A stretch of 64,000 nucleotides of DNA from Amorphochlora amoebiformis (lineage: Eukaryota; Cercozoa; Chlorarachniophyceae): NCBI GenBank assembly GCA_054601695.1, contig BAAHQB010000113.1, positions 186,001 to 250,000 of the forward strand. Reading direction: 5' to 3'. The stretch's first letter is position 1; every line of letters begins with the position of its first letter. The notes under the pieces were generated by a model. It saw nothing but the letters and a program-made list of their open reading frames with translations, was not told the DNA's origin and ran no database searches. The position numbers and the translations under genes were made by a program. Of the stretch, positions 1-64,000 are shown one piece after another.

Positions 1-87
1 GGGAAAGAGCCTAAGGACCGTCATGGATTAGACATCACTATTCTTCGATGATACGTATAAATTTCGGCAAGGGGAGGCCAGTTGTAC

Positions 88-282
88 CTCGCGAATCAGG
101 ATCTGGGCATTGCTGACTTTTCCCTTCAAACTCTCGATCTCATTCATCGCATCGATCAAAGGCTGGAGTTCGTGATCTCCAAGGTCCTTGCTTTTGTCCC
201 AGTCCAGGACATGGATAATCTTCGCCGGTATCCCGGCTCCCATCGCTTCTGCCTCCTGCCAGTGCAAACCCAACGGGGCCTC
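88..282 (-). CDS. Internal exon of an unidentified gene (partial)
   Basis: Open frame of 65 codons on the minus strand, bounded by a plausible acceptor (attag before 282) and a donor (GAG then gtacaa at 87), phase 0 on both sides. It contains a Met at 243, a motif IIHVLDWDKSKDLG and a helical stretch (LIDAMNEIESLKG) that could be coiled coil. The composition is balanced, unlike the surrounding TA DNA. The rest of the gene would lie left of the window, and any upstream exons are not evident. I do not recognise the family. The opposite-strand frame (82-420) looks like a shadow. It could instead be a chance open frame. Confidence 0.4.
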
Positions 283-534
283 CTAATATCTCTGAGCAAT
301 GTGGTGTTATGTCACGATGGAATGCGTGATATGCCGAGAAATCACATACGTGATATTTCGCTTAGTCACGATGATCAAAGCGTGACATATATGCTAGTCA
401 CGATTACTAATTCCACCTAAAAAACACTAGTTATACGAAATTTCTCCGGGTAGACATTGCCTCATGTCCCAGAAAGCCAAGTGGGTTCCGCGGCTCAAGG
501 AGGGCCGCAGAACTCGCGTGCGTCTGGCGTCAAC

Positions 535-1818
535 ATGTCTGATTTCCTCTCTCAAGTCCGTGCACTTCGCGAGAAAAGCGACGATTCACAGCACAGTCCC
601 TCGCTCACTTCTCTGGCAGAGCAAGGAGACATAGAGGGAGTGAAAAGGGTGCTTTCTGAAGGCAAAGCGGAGGTCAATGCAAAGGATTCTGACGGATGGC
701 CGCCATTGGTAGCCGCTGCCAGAGACGGGAAAATAGAGGTCGTCAAGTGCTTGATTCAGGAGGCTGAAGCCGAAGTCGACGTTAGGAATGATGACGAGTT
801 ACGACCTACATGTGTCCCTTTCAAAAACACTTCACCACCCCAGCCCATGATTAGCCCGCTCAGAATTTCTCAAACCCTCGCATGACCTCTGACCTCTTCC
901 ATATCCCTCTTTCACCTCCCTTGTCACCATTGCGTGTGGCCTGTATGGATACGCCATATTTTCTGACCTTGGCATATTCCTCCGTGCAAAAGGTATACGG
1001 CAATGATTGCGGCTGCAGAGGAGGGGCATTTTGAGGTTGTACAGTATTTAGTAGAATGGAATGCAGACGTCAACGCTCGGGACATGTATGGTGATACGGC
1101 GTTAATATATGCCGCAAGGATCAAACCGCACATAAACGTTTGCAAGTATCTTGTCCAGGTGCATCAAAATCCCTCACCTCTGCACCCCTTCCCGGCTCAC
1201 CCCGGTATACACGTTCCCTATGCACATGTAACTAACGTGGACAAAGCTAACGAACGTTCGACTTACGCACATTGTAGCAACACACAAAAGATAATGCACA
1301 CGTGTCGATGAACAGGAAGCAGGGCTTGGAGCTGTGCTAGTCAAGGGATCGAAGGGACTTGATTCCTTACACTGGTGCAAGGCAGTTGGGGGGGGAAACA
1401 TAGGGTATCTTCTGGAGCAAAAGGAGAAGGTGTGATACCAGGGGTTAGGGTGAAATCAATTAGTGTGGGGATAATGGGCTTCATACGGGAGTATCACATC
1501 AGAGGGCTTCATAGAGTTTAGGGTGTACCTTGAATAGTAGGGGAGGTGGGGTAGATAGATAGGATAGAATTGGGGAATAAAGAGGCGAAATAAAGAGGCG
1601 GAGAGGCAGAAGAGGGGAGAGCCTTTCATGCGCGTAAAGTAGAAGGGTTTGGTCCTGTAGAATTGTCATGCATAAGATAACGTGCATTTAAAAAATTGAA
1701 ATGTTTATGTGTCATATGTATGCATGTCATAACACAATACGTAATATTTATGGATATATATACGTATATACCAAAGTTTCTATAATTTATATATATATAT
1801 AATTATACATATATACAT

Positions 1819-1849
<31 letters not shown>

Positions 1850-2051
1850 TGTCCAATTATATGATGTGTTTACATATGTAGAAATATATATATGTAATAT
1901 ATATATATATATATATATATGTGTGTATATATAATATATATAAATATATAATATATATATATATATATATGTAGACATTTTTATACATGTAAATAAATAT
2001 GTACATATAATTTGTCATAAACATGTTTTCGTTTTGTATATTATATTATAT

Positions 2052-2110
<59 letters not shown>

Positions 2111-2184
2111 TTACATATATATATACATTCATATATATATATATATTTTTATAGTGTACACATACACACACACACACATATATA

Positions 2185-2225
<41 letters not shown>

Positions 2226-2544
2226 TATATATATATATATTATTTATATATATTGTGTATAGATGTTTAGATGTATTTATAAAAGTATGTGTGGTGTATT
2301 ATTATCTGCCCACATTATAAATATTCATACAAAAATATGAAATTTAAAATTTACTGCGCACATATCTGTAGATTATATTATCCACGTGCATGTACTATAC
2401 AATATATATATATATACATATAATGTGTGTATATAGATATATATATCTATAATATATAATATTATGTACATATATACTTTTATATATTTTTACATATATG
2501 TATTCTTCGTATGTATAACATAATATTTATAAATATAATAAATA

Positions 2545-2594
<50 letters not shown>

Positions 2595-2621
2595 ATAAAT
2601 AATATATATAATACACATTTG

Positions 2622-2662
<41 letters not shown>

Positions 2663-2748
2663 ATAAATATGAATATATATCGTACGCATATATATATATA
2701 AATATATATATATAACATATAATATATATACATATATACATTATATAC

Positions 2749-2785
<37 letters not shown>

Positions 2786-2849
2786 CATACATATATATAT
2801 ATATATACATATAAATGTACACATATATATATGTATATTATGTACAGTG

Positions 2850-2919
<70 letters not shown>

Positions 2920-3157
2920 CATATATATATATATATTTATGTATATATTTATATTCATGTGTATCTTCGTATTTTTTGATGGATACAGTGAGACACCTAA
3001 GCAAACTAACCAAAAAGTTTCTTTTGTGATAATTTTCCAGTACTTAATGTCGATAGCGACTAGAGATCTCTCGGAGTTAAAGATGCTGCTTCCGTCGATT
3101 CAGGAGGCAATGGACCTGAAAGATCATGAGCATATCAAACAAGAATCCATCCTTTAA
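535..3157 (+). CDS. Ankyrin-repeat protein, 4 exons, 219 aa
   Basis: Exons 535-797, 993-1158, 1316-1429, 3041-3157 sum to 660 nt (220 codons with the TAA at 3155-3157), and all phases match. The protein has about five ankyrin repeats. Visible hallmarks are [15 protein letters not shown] (residues 25-45), [46 protein letters not shown] and a weaker last one ([16 protein letters not shown]). Ankyrin stacks bind partner proteins, and nothing here indicates which. The start was chosen at ATG 535 (MSDFLSQVR) because only non-ATG starts lie upstream in frame. The first two introns are short (195 and 157 nt). The third (1430-3040) is a TA desert. The C-terminal exon is helical and ends the solenoid. 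The gene is convergent with the DNA polymerase gene. Confidence 0.85.
1741..2960. repeat. (TA)n-dominated intron of the ankyrin gene
   Basis: Long perfect and imperfect TA runs with interspersed TATG, TGTG and TACA steps fill most of the 1.6-kb third intron. The Tyr/Ile-rich open frames on both strands here are translated microsatellite. I see no gene, RNA or mobile element in it. Confidence 0.9.
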
Positions 3158-3959
3158 CACAGTCGACGTTTTTGTGTAGAGTTAGAGTTCAGTAAGTTCT
3201 TAATCCGTCCGTCTCAGATCTAAATAGCCCATAAAAACTACACAACAACCACCACTGGGACGGACATCAATTGGACTGGCCGCTCTACTCTACAAAACCG
3301 CACATATCTAAGCTTTGGTGTTGCGCTGTCCGAGGGTCTTGCGAACATCATGCGCCTGGGAAAATAATTGAAAATATCAAGTCCTCCGTCCTTCCACCGT
3401 GACCTACAACCTTTCTGAGATTTCTTAGCTCTAGTAGCTCTAACTTATTCTAGTTATTATACTAGTTATATATTCTAAATCATTTACGGTTCCTAGTTTT
3501 AGCTAACCTGAGCGTAGTAGTCTTCGCTTGCAATTGACTAGGTTGAGTTCTACTAGTTCTAAGTAGACCAGAGAATTCTCCGAACTGTCTAGACTGTCCT
3601 ACTTAATATTGTAGTCTAGGTAGTTATAATCTATGGCCAGACTACTTTATAATTAACGATTGATCTAGATGTCATGATTCGATTGTAGTCTTAGTGTATA
3701 GTAACTGCAGATCTCAAATGGGTTAAACTTAGTTTAGTACTAGTCAAGTTCAGTAAGGCCTCTAGGGCTCATTTAGCTAGTTTACATCTACAAGCGGACT
3801 AGTAAAAGTTATGGTTAAGCAGGGGATAATTACTGAAATTAATAAATTTACAGTAAAATTGAAAAATACCAGTAAACAAATTCGTCTAGTGCAGTGAAGA
3901 ATTAAATTTATACATACAGGATGCCAGATCCACACCGCTAGACCGCCGTGATTAGAAAA
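3158..3959. other. Intergenic, between convergent 3' ends
   Basis: About 800 bp of moderately AT-rich unique sequence between the stop codons of the ankyrin gene (+) and the polymerase gene (-). It has repeated ctagt/ctag motifs and no frame I can support. A similar ctagtac-rich texture occurs in the intergenic stretch 47521-48041, so this is probably the ordinary non-intronic spacer composition. Confidence 0.6.
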
Positions 3960-28641
<24,682 letters not shown>

Positions 28642-28675
28642 AAAAACCCCAAAATATATCAATTGCCAAAATATA

Positions 28676-29023
28676 TCATTGTCCTCGAAATAAACTCCAT
28701 AAGCATACAAACATCAACCTAACTGTCTCCTTCCCGTCCCAAAGAACCAAATTCCAAACCTCGTTCTGCATGTCCTCAAGCTTCCTCTGCATCTCCCGAA
28801 TGCTGTGCGACAATTTCTCAGCGGCCACAACCTTCGACTGCAGTCTTGCGCCCTTCGAATCACGATCGTTGGCTCCTCGCTTCTTTGCATTCGGGTGAGT
28901 AATGGCCAGAAATCGAATACACCTTCGCGGTTCTGGCGCCATTAAGACCAATAACAGCGCCAATCCAGCTAGAACGCCCTGATTTTGCACTCTCTGAGCG
29001 CTCTGAGAAGGTCTTCGACGCAT
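28676..29023 (-). CDS. Small protein, 115 aa, putative membrane segment and coiled coil
   Basis: Single-exon frame with ATG at 29023 and TGA at 28676. The N-terminus is basic ([11 protein letters not shown]), followed by a hydrophobic segment ([14 protein letters not shown], residues about 17-30) and a C-terminal helical region ([20 protein letters not shown]). I do not recognise the family. It lies just upstream of the polymerase gene on the same strand and head-to-head with the gene at 29241. Tiny introns cannot be excluded (candidate gt...ag pairs exist). Confidence 0.5.
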   Translation of the reverse strand: MRRRPSQSAQRVQNQGVLAGLALLLVLMAPEPRRCIRFLAITHPNAKKRGANDRDSKGARLQSKVVAAEKLSHSIREMQRKLEDMQNEVWNLVLWDGKETVRLMFVCLWSLFRGQ

Positions 29024-29240
29024 CTTCAGTGATTCTTTACTAATTGGCTCTTGAGGAAGGGTTCACTCGGGAACCGACAAGCCATCGGCCACAAGGGCCG
29101 CCATCAGAATAGCGTGTCCCGCGAGTGTCCAGCATAGAGGATCTTTTCGGCTTTTAGGTGTTTGATGGCCTTGACGCCATCAATCGAAGCTATGCGCACC
29201 CCGCGCTCCCTCTGGGGTTTCTCCCGGGTCGAAGACACGC

Positions 29241-29759
29241 ATGAACCGTGAACATCGGCGGGCGACACAAAGGTGTCATCCGTATGGGATAATTCGACCA
29301 GAAAAGATCCGAAGAATAGTGCGTTTATTCGTCTGTTCGGCACTCCTCGGCGTGATTTTCAGCGGAAGACCGAACCCGAGGCTGAGACAGGTGATCACTA
29401 AGAATGTGAGCCTGGAAGAGAGGCAAGAAGAATTTTTACGGCAACTGGAGGCGCGCGCGAGAACGATAGCCGGAGAGGCGTTCGCTGATGGTCCTGATGA
29501 GGTTGATTTCGGCTCACTACTTCCAGGTGTATATATCTTCTCTCGAACTCCGTCACGTTTTACTCTCTCGCTCCCTCTTTCTCCCTTTTACTTACTCTTT
29601 CGCTTTTTCCCCCTAATTTTGCCTTGATCTCGGTTGGATTCTCCGATTGGTGTACGGTTGTATGACTGGTTGTGCATGCGGGTGTCTCTTCTTTTTGTTT
29701 TGGGTTTTCCTTCGTACAATACATACACATACATACATACATACATACATACATACACA

Positions 29760-29793
<34 letters not shown>

Positions 29794-29921
29794 CATGCAT
29801 ACATACAGTACAATACATACATACATACATATACGTACATACATACATATAGTACATATCCATACGGCATGCATATATACATAAAGACACACATACATAC
29901 ATGTATATATTATATATATAC

Positions 29922-29978
<57 letters not shown>

Positions 29979-30040
29979 ATTATTGTATACATACACACTC
30001 ACTCACACATGTATGTACATATATATATATATATATATAT

Positions 30041-30082
<42 letters not shown>

Positions 30083-30094
30083 ATATATATAAAA

Positions 30095-30176
<82 letters not shown>

Positions 30177-30180
30177 CATA

Positions 30181-30227
<47 letters not shown>

Positions 30228-30428
30228 ATATATATATATGTAACATATTATATAATTACATATATATATACATATTAGATATATGTTATATATATATATA
30301 TATATATATATGTGTATTTATATGTATATGTATGTATGTATATGTATATGTATTTATATGTATATATATATATGTATATATGTATGTATATATGTATATA
30401 TATGTATAATATATTATATATATAATAT

Positions 30429-30466
<38 letters not shown>

Positions 30467-30498
30467 TGTGTGTGCGTGTGTGCGCGGTAAATATTACA

Positions 30499-30580
<82 letters not shown>

Positions 30581-30674
30581 GTTACATATATATAAATATA
30601 GGTCAGATCCACCCTGAAGCTGAGAGAGAGGGAAAGGGGCAACATAAGCGGGGAGGACAAGCACTAAGGGTAGC

Positions 30675-30678
<4 letters not shown>
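29241..30678 (+). CDS. Small two-exon gene of unknown function, 120 aa
   Basis: Exons 29241-29526 and 30602-30678 join in phase 1 to a 121-codon frame including the stop. It shows a hydrophobic segment ([14 protein letters not shown], residues about 29-42), a charged helix ([18 protein letters not shown]) and an acidic stretch ([14 protein letters not shown]) before the splice. The intron holds (CATA)n and TA repeats. The start is uncertain, and a competing minus-strand frame (29104-29343) overlaps the first half. Family not recognised. Confidence 0.5.
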
Positions 30679-30758
<80 letters not shown>

Positions 30759-30859
30759 AATATATATATATATATGTGTGTGTGTGCGTGTAATATATAT
30801 ATATATATATATATGTATATATTCATATGCTCTCAGACTTACTTTCGACCTCGAAACTC

Positions 30860-30920
<61 letters not shown>

Positions 30921-30932
30921 CGTGTAATATAT

Positions 30933-42855
<11,923 letters not shown>

Positions 42856-43260
42856 CTACTTCTTCTTCGTCGCATACACCCAATGGTACTCTTCACTCTT
42901 GCTCTCCGTCTTGCTCGCCGACGTCGGCGGCTTGGGCACTTTCTGAGGCTTTCCTACCGCCCAGTTGTACCCCTTGGACTGAAAATAGTCCTCTCGACTC
43001 TCAGGATCTCCGAATGAGACACAGATGTATGACCCTCCAGATGAGAGTACTCGGGATATCTCTCCTAATGCTGTTGAGACGTCCTCCTCTCCGTCGTCGC
43101 CACAGAGGAGGCAGTCTGTGAGACCTTTGTCGATTATGAGGTCGAATGTGTTGTCTTTGAAATCCATATTTTTAACGTCCATGTTAATGAACTGCATGCC
43201 TTTTTTCTTACGGTATTTAGTTTTCATATCTTCGATAACGACCTGGTTTGATTGTTGTGG

Positions 43261-43346
<86 letters not shown>

Positions 43347-43840
43347 ATATATTCATGTATTTTACGTACATGTACGGAGGTTACCTGGGATACATCGATG
43401 CTTGTGACGTCAGCACTTATGTCGTCGAATACATCAGAACTCAACCGCGAGTTGCCACATCCCACGACAAGGATTTTTGCCTCGGTTTTGCCCAAGGGCT
43501 TGAGAATATGCTTTATACCTACACGTTTTCTAACTCTCACACATATTCCTCAGATATACACATGCACATCGGTATTCATCTTCATGAAAATCGATATATA
43601 CCAGCCTCATCAGCATGCACATATGGGTTTTACGTCACGTGAGAGCACGTATGGGACTGTGTATACATGTGCACAGGTGTCATCAAGTGCGAAAGCGTGT
43701 ATGTTTGGTGGTGCAAATATATATACATGGGATGAAATTTCCATACACTGACCCCGATAGCTCTGGAACCATTCAAAAGGCTCTTTATCTTTGCTATATC
43801 GCGCATCCCAGTACGACCGCTTCGAATAGTTGTGGCTCAT
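42856..43840 (-). CDS. METTL13/EEF1AKMT4-like class I methyltransferase, 3 exons, 202 aa
   Basis: SAM-dependent methyltransferase of the family that modifies lysines of elongation factor 1A. Exons in coding order 43840-43753, 43518-43385, 43242-42856 sum to 609 nt, phases match, stop TAG at 42858-42856. Motifs: N-terminal YWDARYSKDKEPFEWF (residues about 9-24), SAM-binding motif I ILVVGCGNSRLS (about 47-58), the acidic TSIDVSQ of motif II, DLIIDKGLTDCLL (motif IV region, with Asp-Lys-Gly typical of the group), and SGGSYICVSFGDP. Intron 2 (43243-43384) is a TA tract. The start was chosen at the ATG right before the conserved YWD block. An open extension up to 44008 exists but shows no family similarity. 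Target assignment is inferred from family resemblance only. Confidence 0.9.
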
Positions 43841-44127
43841 GATCGATCCGTCATGTTCTGCTATTGGAGATCTCCTGATACTAAGATATTCCTGGAGATT
43901 GTAGGACATCAAAGAAAGTCCCCGATAGTTTGCAATTTTATCCGCCAGTACCGGGGGGAATTTCAAGCTGAGATCCTCCCAGGAGTATCGAGTATTCTGA
44001 CCAAGCAAATTCCCCAGCAGGCTTCGTGCTCAGGTCCGTCGTCAGATGTTTACCGGCCACCGTTCCGTGTTTCCGAGGCTCAGTATCCGATCTGACCATA
44101 TAGTTGTGTCTCATTCAATTAGGTGCC
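43841..44127. promoter_or_regulatory. 287-bp divergent intergenic region (probable shared promoter)
   Basis: Lies between the start codons of the methyltransferase (-) and HSP40 (+) genes. No TA microsatellite, unlike most non-coding DNA here. No recognisable core promoter motif was identified. Open frames on both strands are taken as chance. Confidence 0.4.
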
Positions 44128-46457
44128 ATGTTTCGCGGAGGTTTTTTCGGCGGAGGATTCCCTGGGATGGGGATGGAGGAGGATTCAGAACCCGCTGATA
44201 CCGAGACGTTCTGTACGTTCTTTTGCGTAAATGCCTCCATCCTACTGCTTACCTGACTGAATTTATTGAGAATGAGAAAAAATCCTGGGAATATCAAATC
44301 TTGGAGGTTGGTTGAAGTGATTTTTCTTTACTGGACAGATCGCCATTTGGGTGTCGAGAAGAGCGCCTCGCAATCCGAAATTAGGAAGGTTAGGCAATTG
44401 CTCAATTCATTGTTGTATTTAGAAGTCATTAAATGTCTCTTTCCAGGCCTATCGGAAGCTAGCGAGAACTCATCACCCTGACCGTGGTGGAGACGAGGAG
44501 AAATTCAAGTGAGACAGTTCAATCCAGCCGATATGCCAGCCTGAATCCAGTTTGTCAGGGAAATTCAAAAGGCTTATGAGACTCTCGGCAACGAAGAGAA
44601 ACGTCAGCTATACGATCGGTGGGTTTCAATATCTGATACAGGGAGGTACCGACACATCCCAATGCTTTTCCAGGTATGGGGAAAAAGGAGTCGACCGCCA
44701 GTCGAATCGCCCTAGCCGTCGCGCTGCTCGCCCAGATGACATTCAGGTGAGTGTCGATCTGACTCTTTTCGACGTGTGCCAGGGTGCGAAGCGCCGCGTG
44801 GAATTCAAGGTAACCTCAAATATTTACCCAGAGTAAGGAACTGAGATTTGGGTGATCAGGTTCGACAAGCTACCAAGCGAGTCGTGTGCACTACATGTCG
44901 CGGGCAGGGATCGGTAATCAGGATGGTGCAGATGGGCCCAGGGATGATGATGCAGGTTTTCCCCAAAACTTCTCATGGTTAACTCGTAGGTCTTAGCTTG
45001 GACTATCAGGCTCAACAAACTTGTCCCAAGTGCCAAGGGGCACGTGTAAGCTATGGAGATGAAAAGGAAGTTGAAATGACGAAGGAAGTGATAATTCCTA
45101 AGGTATTGAACACATTGATCGCTTAATATCGTGCCTGACACTTCTTTAATCAGGGGGTCAAGTCGGGAGATAAGATGAAGCTCTCTGGCGATGGCCACAA
45201 CTTGCCAGGTGTGATTCAGCAACGATTTTCCTGTGATACCGAAAGTTGACTAAGAACTCCGTAGGTATGGAGCCTGGGGACGTCATAATCGTTTTTCGTG
45301 TTTCCAAGGTAAAGTTCCCTCAGTAATTCTGCGAAGTACCTGATGAAACCGAAACTCAGGACGCAAACTTCGAGCGCGTGGGTGCTGACTTAGCCTTAAA
45401 GAAACAGATCACTCTGAAGGAGGTTTCCGTTATAGTGAGCGTGGGATAAATTTTTACCCTCATTCTATCGAAACCTTCCTTAGGCTCTCTGTGGGTTCAA
45501 CTTCGTGATCAATCACCCTGGCGGTACCAAGCTGAAAGTGAAGTCTAAGCCGGCTGAGGTGAAGATATTTTGGTGTCTTAAGGCATTTGCGCTTAATTCT
45601 GAGTAATTTTTAGATGGTGATCAAGCCTGGAAGTGTGATGCGCATACCAAATTGGGGTATGTAATATCCAGAGACCCGAATACATCCACTGAAAGCATTT
45701 TTTTTTCCAGGAGTACCACAGAAAGGAGCATTCGAAAACCACGGGCATCTTTACATCAAATTTGAGGTTCGATTCCCGTTATGACAACGTATTCGTCACC
45801 CTGACATGATTATTTTTAGGTATTGTTCCCAGAGGGCAAATTAGGCGAGAAGGATTGCAAAGACGTTTTAGGTAGACCATTGCGCACACTCAATAACTTA
45901 ATGCTAACGACCGTCTAAACACTCATTTAGGTGTACTGGATAAGCTCGATTATGAAAAGGAGGAAGAAGTCAAGATAACTCTTGGAATGGGTGTTCATGT
46001 CAAGCTGGTAAGATTTCACTTTGTATTTATGGTATCGGTAGAATTAGCGTTCAAAGGACTATCTAACCTGATGTATAATGTAAATATTATATACATACAA
46101 TATATATATATATATATATATATAATTATACATAATATATATATATATATATATAATATCTTTTCGATAAATATCAAGAATATTATGTATATATAATTAA
46201 ACTATTAAGATATATATACATGCAATACGTGCAATGCGTAGTAGTAATTTAGATTTAGTAGTTGCATAAACGTAAACAATATAAAGTATAATGTATTCAT
46301 GTTAATAATATACATATGTATAAATGCACACACACACACACACACACACAAGCAAGCACATATCATACATACATACGCATATACACATATATATATACAT
46401 ACACATATACACATACACACACACATACATATACACACATACACATGTAAATAATAT

Positions 46458-46488
<31 letters not shown>

Positions 46489-46515
46489 ATATGTAAATAT
46501 AAACAGATATACATA

Positions 46516-46590
<75 letters not shown>

Positions 46591-46659
46591 ATAATTATAT
46601 CAACTGTATTTATAATATATATATATATATATAATATATATATATATAATACGTAAATA

Positions 46660-46710
<51 letters not shown>

Positions 46711-47520
46711 ATATATATATATTACATATATATTTTCATATATTTATTTATTACAAGTATGTATAATGTATTACATGCATACATTAACATCACATACATT
46801 TAGATATGTATAATATATTAATAAATATACTATATATATATATATAGGTTATATATAGAAATCTATTTACGTGGAAAAATATCCTACGTAGACCAACCTT
46901 GGAAGCACGAAGTTCAATGGCAAGACTGGACGTATAATCACTGATTCAGTAAAGCAAGGTGTGCAGCCTGAAAATCCGGCACACTTATCCCTGCGAACCC
47001 ACCGCTCTCCTGTGTCCAACCTAATCCAGCTTTCACCTGACTCACTGCCAAAAAACTACCACGCCACGGGAGAACACTCAACCCATTCAAATATACAGGT
47101 CGTTGGTACGTCGAATTGAATGATTCCGGGAAGAAGGTACGAAAATTTGTCTCCATCACACTGCACTCTCAAATGAACATTCTGGCCTACCTTGTTGCGT
47201 GTAGGTTGCTGTTCCTGAAGGCTGCTTGAAGATTCTACACAGGAAAAACAAACAGAAGGCAGCGAAGGCTGCCCGAGCTGCGGAGAAGAAGGCCGCGGAA
47301 TTAGATGCTGAAGACGGTGGTATAGATCGACTAACCCGAATTCATTAAGTCTAATTATCAAATTCTAGGGGAAGCCCCAGAGATTGAGGAGGAGACTGTG
47401 ACACTTATCGATGTAAATGGCAAGTGGAAGACGACGCCGGCTACGGCTACAGGCCATGCGCAATACGATGAGGATGAGGAGGAAGGAGGTCCTGGAGGAG
47501 TCCAGTGCCAGCACATGTAA
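44128..47520 (+). CDS. Type I HSP40 (DNAJA1/Ydj1-like) with CaaX box, 17 exons, 436 aa
   Basis: Co-chaperone that stimulates HSP70 ATPase. Exons: 44128-44212, 44339-44388, 44447-44508, 44559-44618, 44674-44809, 44860-44955, 45010-45102, 45154-45208, 45265-45308, 45360-45422, 45484-45558, 45614-45656, 45711-45766, 45820-45871, 45931-46007, 47205-47316, 47369-47520. They sum to 1311 nt with all phases consistent. J domain at about residues 26-70 with HPD in [10 protein letters not shown] Gly/Phe-rich stretch sits at the extreme N-terminus ([12 protein letters not shown]) instead of after the J domain. The zinc-finger region shows only two CxxC motifs, CTTCRGQG and CPKCQGAR. Substrate-binding domains follow ([27 protein letters not shown]). 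The end is [12 protein letters not shown], a farnesylation-type CaaX as in DNAJA1. Most introns are 45-125 nt. Only intron 15 (46008-47204) is long and TA-rich. Confidence 0.95.
46860..47204. other. Unique 3' part of HSP40 intron 15
   Basis: About 340 bp of balanced composition before the acceptor of exon 47205-47316. Minus-strand open frames (46938-47159, 47056-47361) cross it but run antisense to real exons and show no recognisable motif. An alternative or decayed exon cannot be excluded. Confidence 0.45.
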
Positions 47521-48041
47521 CTTCTGAGTCACTCATCCTTCCGGTTCTAGGTCTCATCGGCAGTATCTGGAGCATGGTGACTCTAAACTTCAAATTCAAT
47601 TTTTTCGTTCTATTTTTTTATATATCATTGGATATCGCGAATTTAAATTCAAATTAACTAGATTGGCAAACCTTATCCTACTATTCCTCCGGCCGATTTA
47701 AATCTAAGATCTAGTCAACGAAACGTTAGTTTTAAGAGTTATAACTAGTATAAATTTATGTATATATCAAGCATCATTCGGATCAGCTGTGAGATCTCGA
47801 AAACGACATACTCTAGTACTAGACTAGACTAGACCTGAATTATAATTGACATAAACTAGTAAGATTGTTCAAGGCTACTGTTAGAACTATTAGAGTAAAT
47901 ACTAGTTTACAATCTAGTAGAGCAAATAACCATTATATCTAGGAAATTGAATTTTTCGATCATCAACCAGGGAGCTAGGGGAGGAACATACACGGTTGGA
48001 ATTATAGTACTGAGACCCCGCCGGTTATAATACTGTTCTAG
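47521..48041. other. Intergenic, between convergent 3' ends
   Basis: About 520 bp with ctagtac-type motifs and no supportable frame, between the HSP40 stop (+) and the AASDH-like stop (-). Similar in texture to 3158-3959. Confidence 0.6.

Positions 48042-64000
<15,959 letters not shown>

Noticed and set aside
43832-44095. Open frames on both strands in the methyltransferase-HSP40 spacer
   Set aside because: No family similarity. The conserved part of each gene starts at 43840 (-) and 44128 (+), and both overlapping frames cannot be real.
46938-47361. Minus-strand frames opposite the end of the HSP40 gene
   Set aside because: They overlap a well-supported plus-strand exon (47205-47316) antisense and have no recognisable domain.

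Overview
This window is nuclear DNA of a unicellular or otherwise unidentified eukaryote. It shows spliceosomal GT-AG introns, interstitial TTAGGG-type repeats, a prenylated type I HSP40 gene and eukaryote-type multi-exon genes. Most of the sequence is (TA)n microsatellite. The exons are short, of balanced composition, and sit like islands in TA-rich introns. I cannot name the species. Almost every long open frame of the Y-I-Y-I type is translated (TA)n and is not a gene. Spliced by hand, about 10 kb (about 16 percent) of the 64 kb is coding. The exon models below were built from reading frame, splice sites and family motifs. In all but one place the exon phases join without a frame break.

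Layout. 88-282 (-): one exon of an unidentified gene. 535-3157 (+): ankyrin-repeat protein, 4 exons. 3960-28641 (-): B-family (delta-like) DNA polymerase with intact 3'-5' exonuclease and polymerase motifs, about 44 exons, about 1181 aa. It converges on the ankyrin gene. 28676-29023 (-): small membrane/coiled-coil type ORF. 29241-30678 (+): small two-exon gene. 30975-41365 (+): CobW/COG0523 GTPase metallochaperone, 17 exons, 478 aa. 42856-43840 (-): METTL13/EEF1AKMT4-like methyltransferase, 3 exons. 44128-47520 (+): DNAJA1/Ydj1-like HSP40 ending in a CaaX box, 17 exons, mostly about 50-nt introns. 48042-64000 (-, 5' end outside the window): AASDH-like protein with the end of an adenylation domain, a carrier domain with its phosphopantetheine serine, and a PQQ-type beta-propeller, 22 exons seen.

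The genes are unrelated housekeeping functions and form no pathway. What unites them is intron architecture. (1) Flanking introns carry tandem or single decayed copies of exon ends with their splice sites. Copies of an exon's 5' edge lie upstream of it and copies of its 3' edge lie downstream. I count about 20 such cases in three genes. (2) Telomere-like repeats sit inside introns, mostly TTAGGG on the sense strand near the 5' splice site and CCCTAA on the sense strand near the 3' splice site. (3) A four-copy dispersed element with tRNA-like A/B boxes lies in TA tracts. (4) The polymerase lacks the C-terminal metal-binding region of POLD1, and its core motifs read like those of giant-virus polymerases. 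No bacterial-type operons, RBSs, CRISPR arrays, rRNA or complete tRNA genes were seen.
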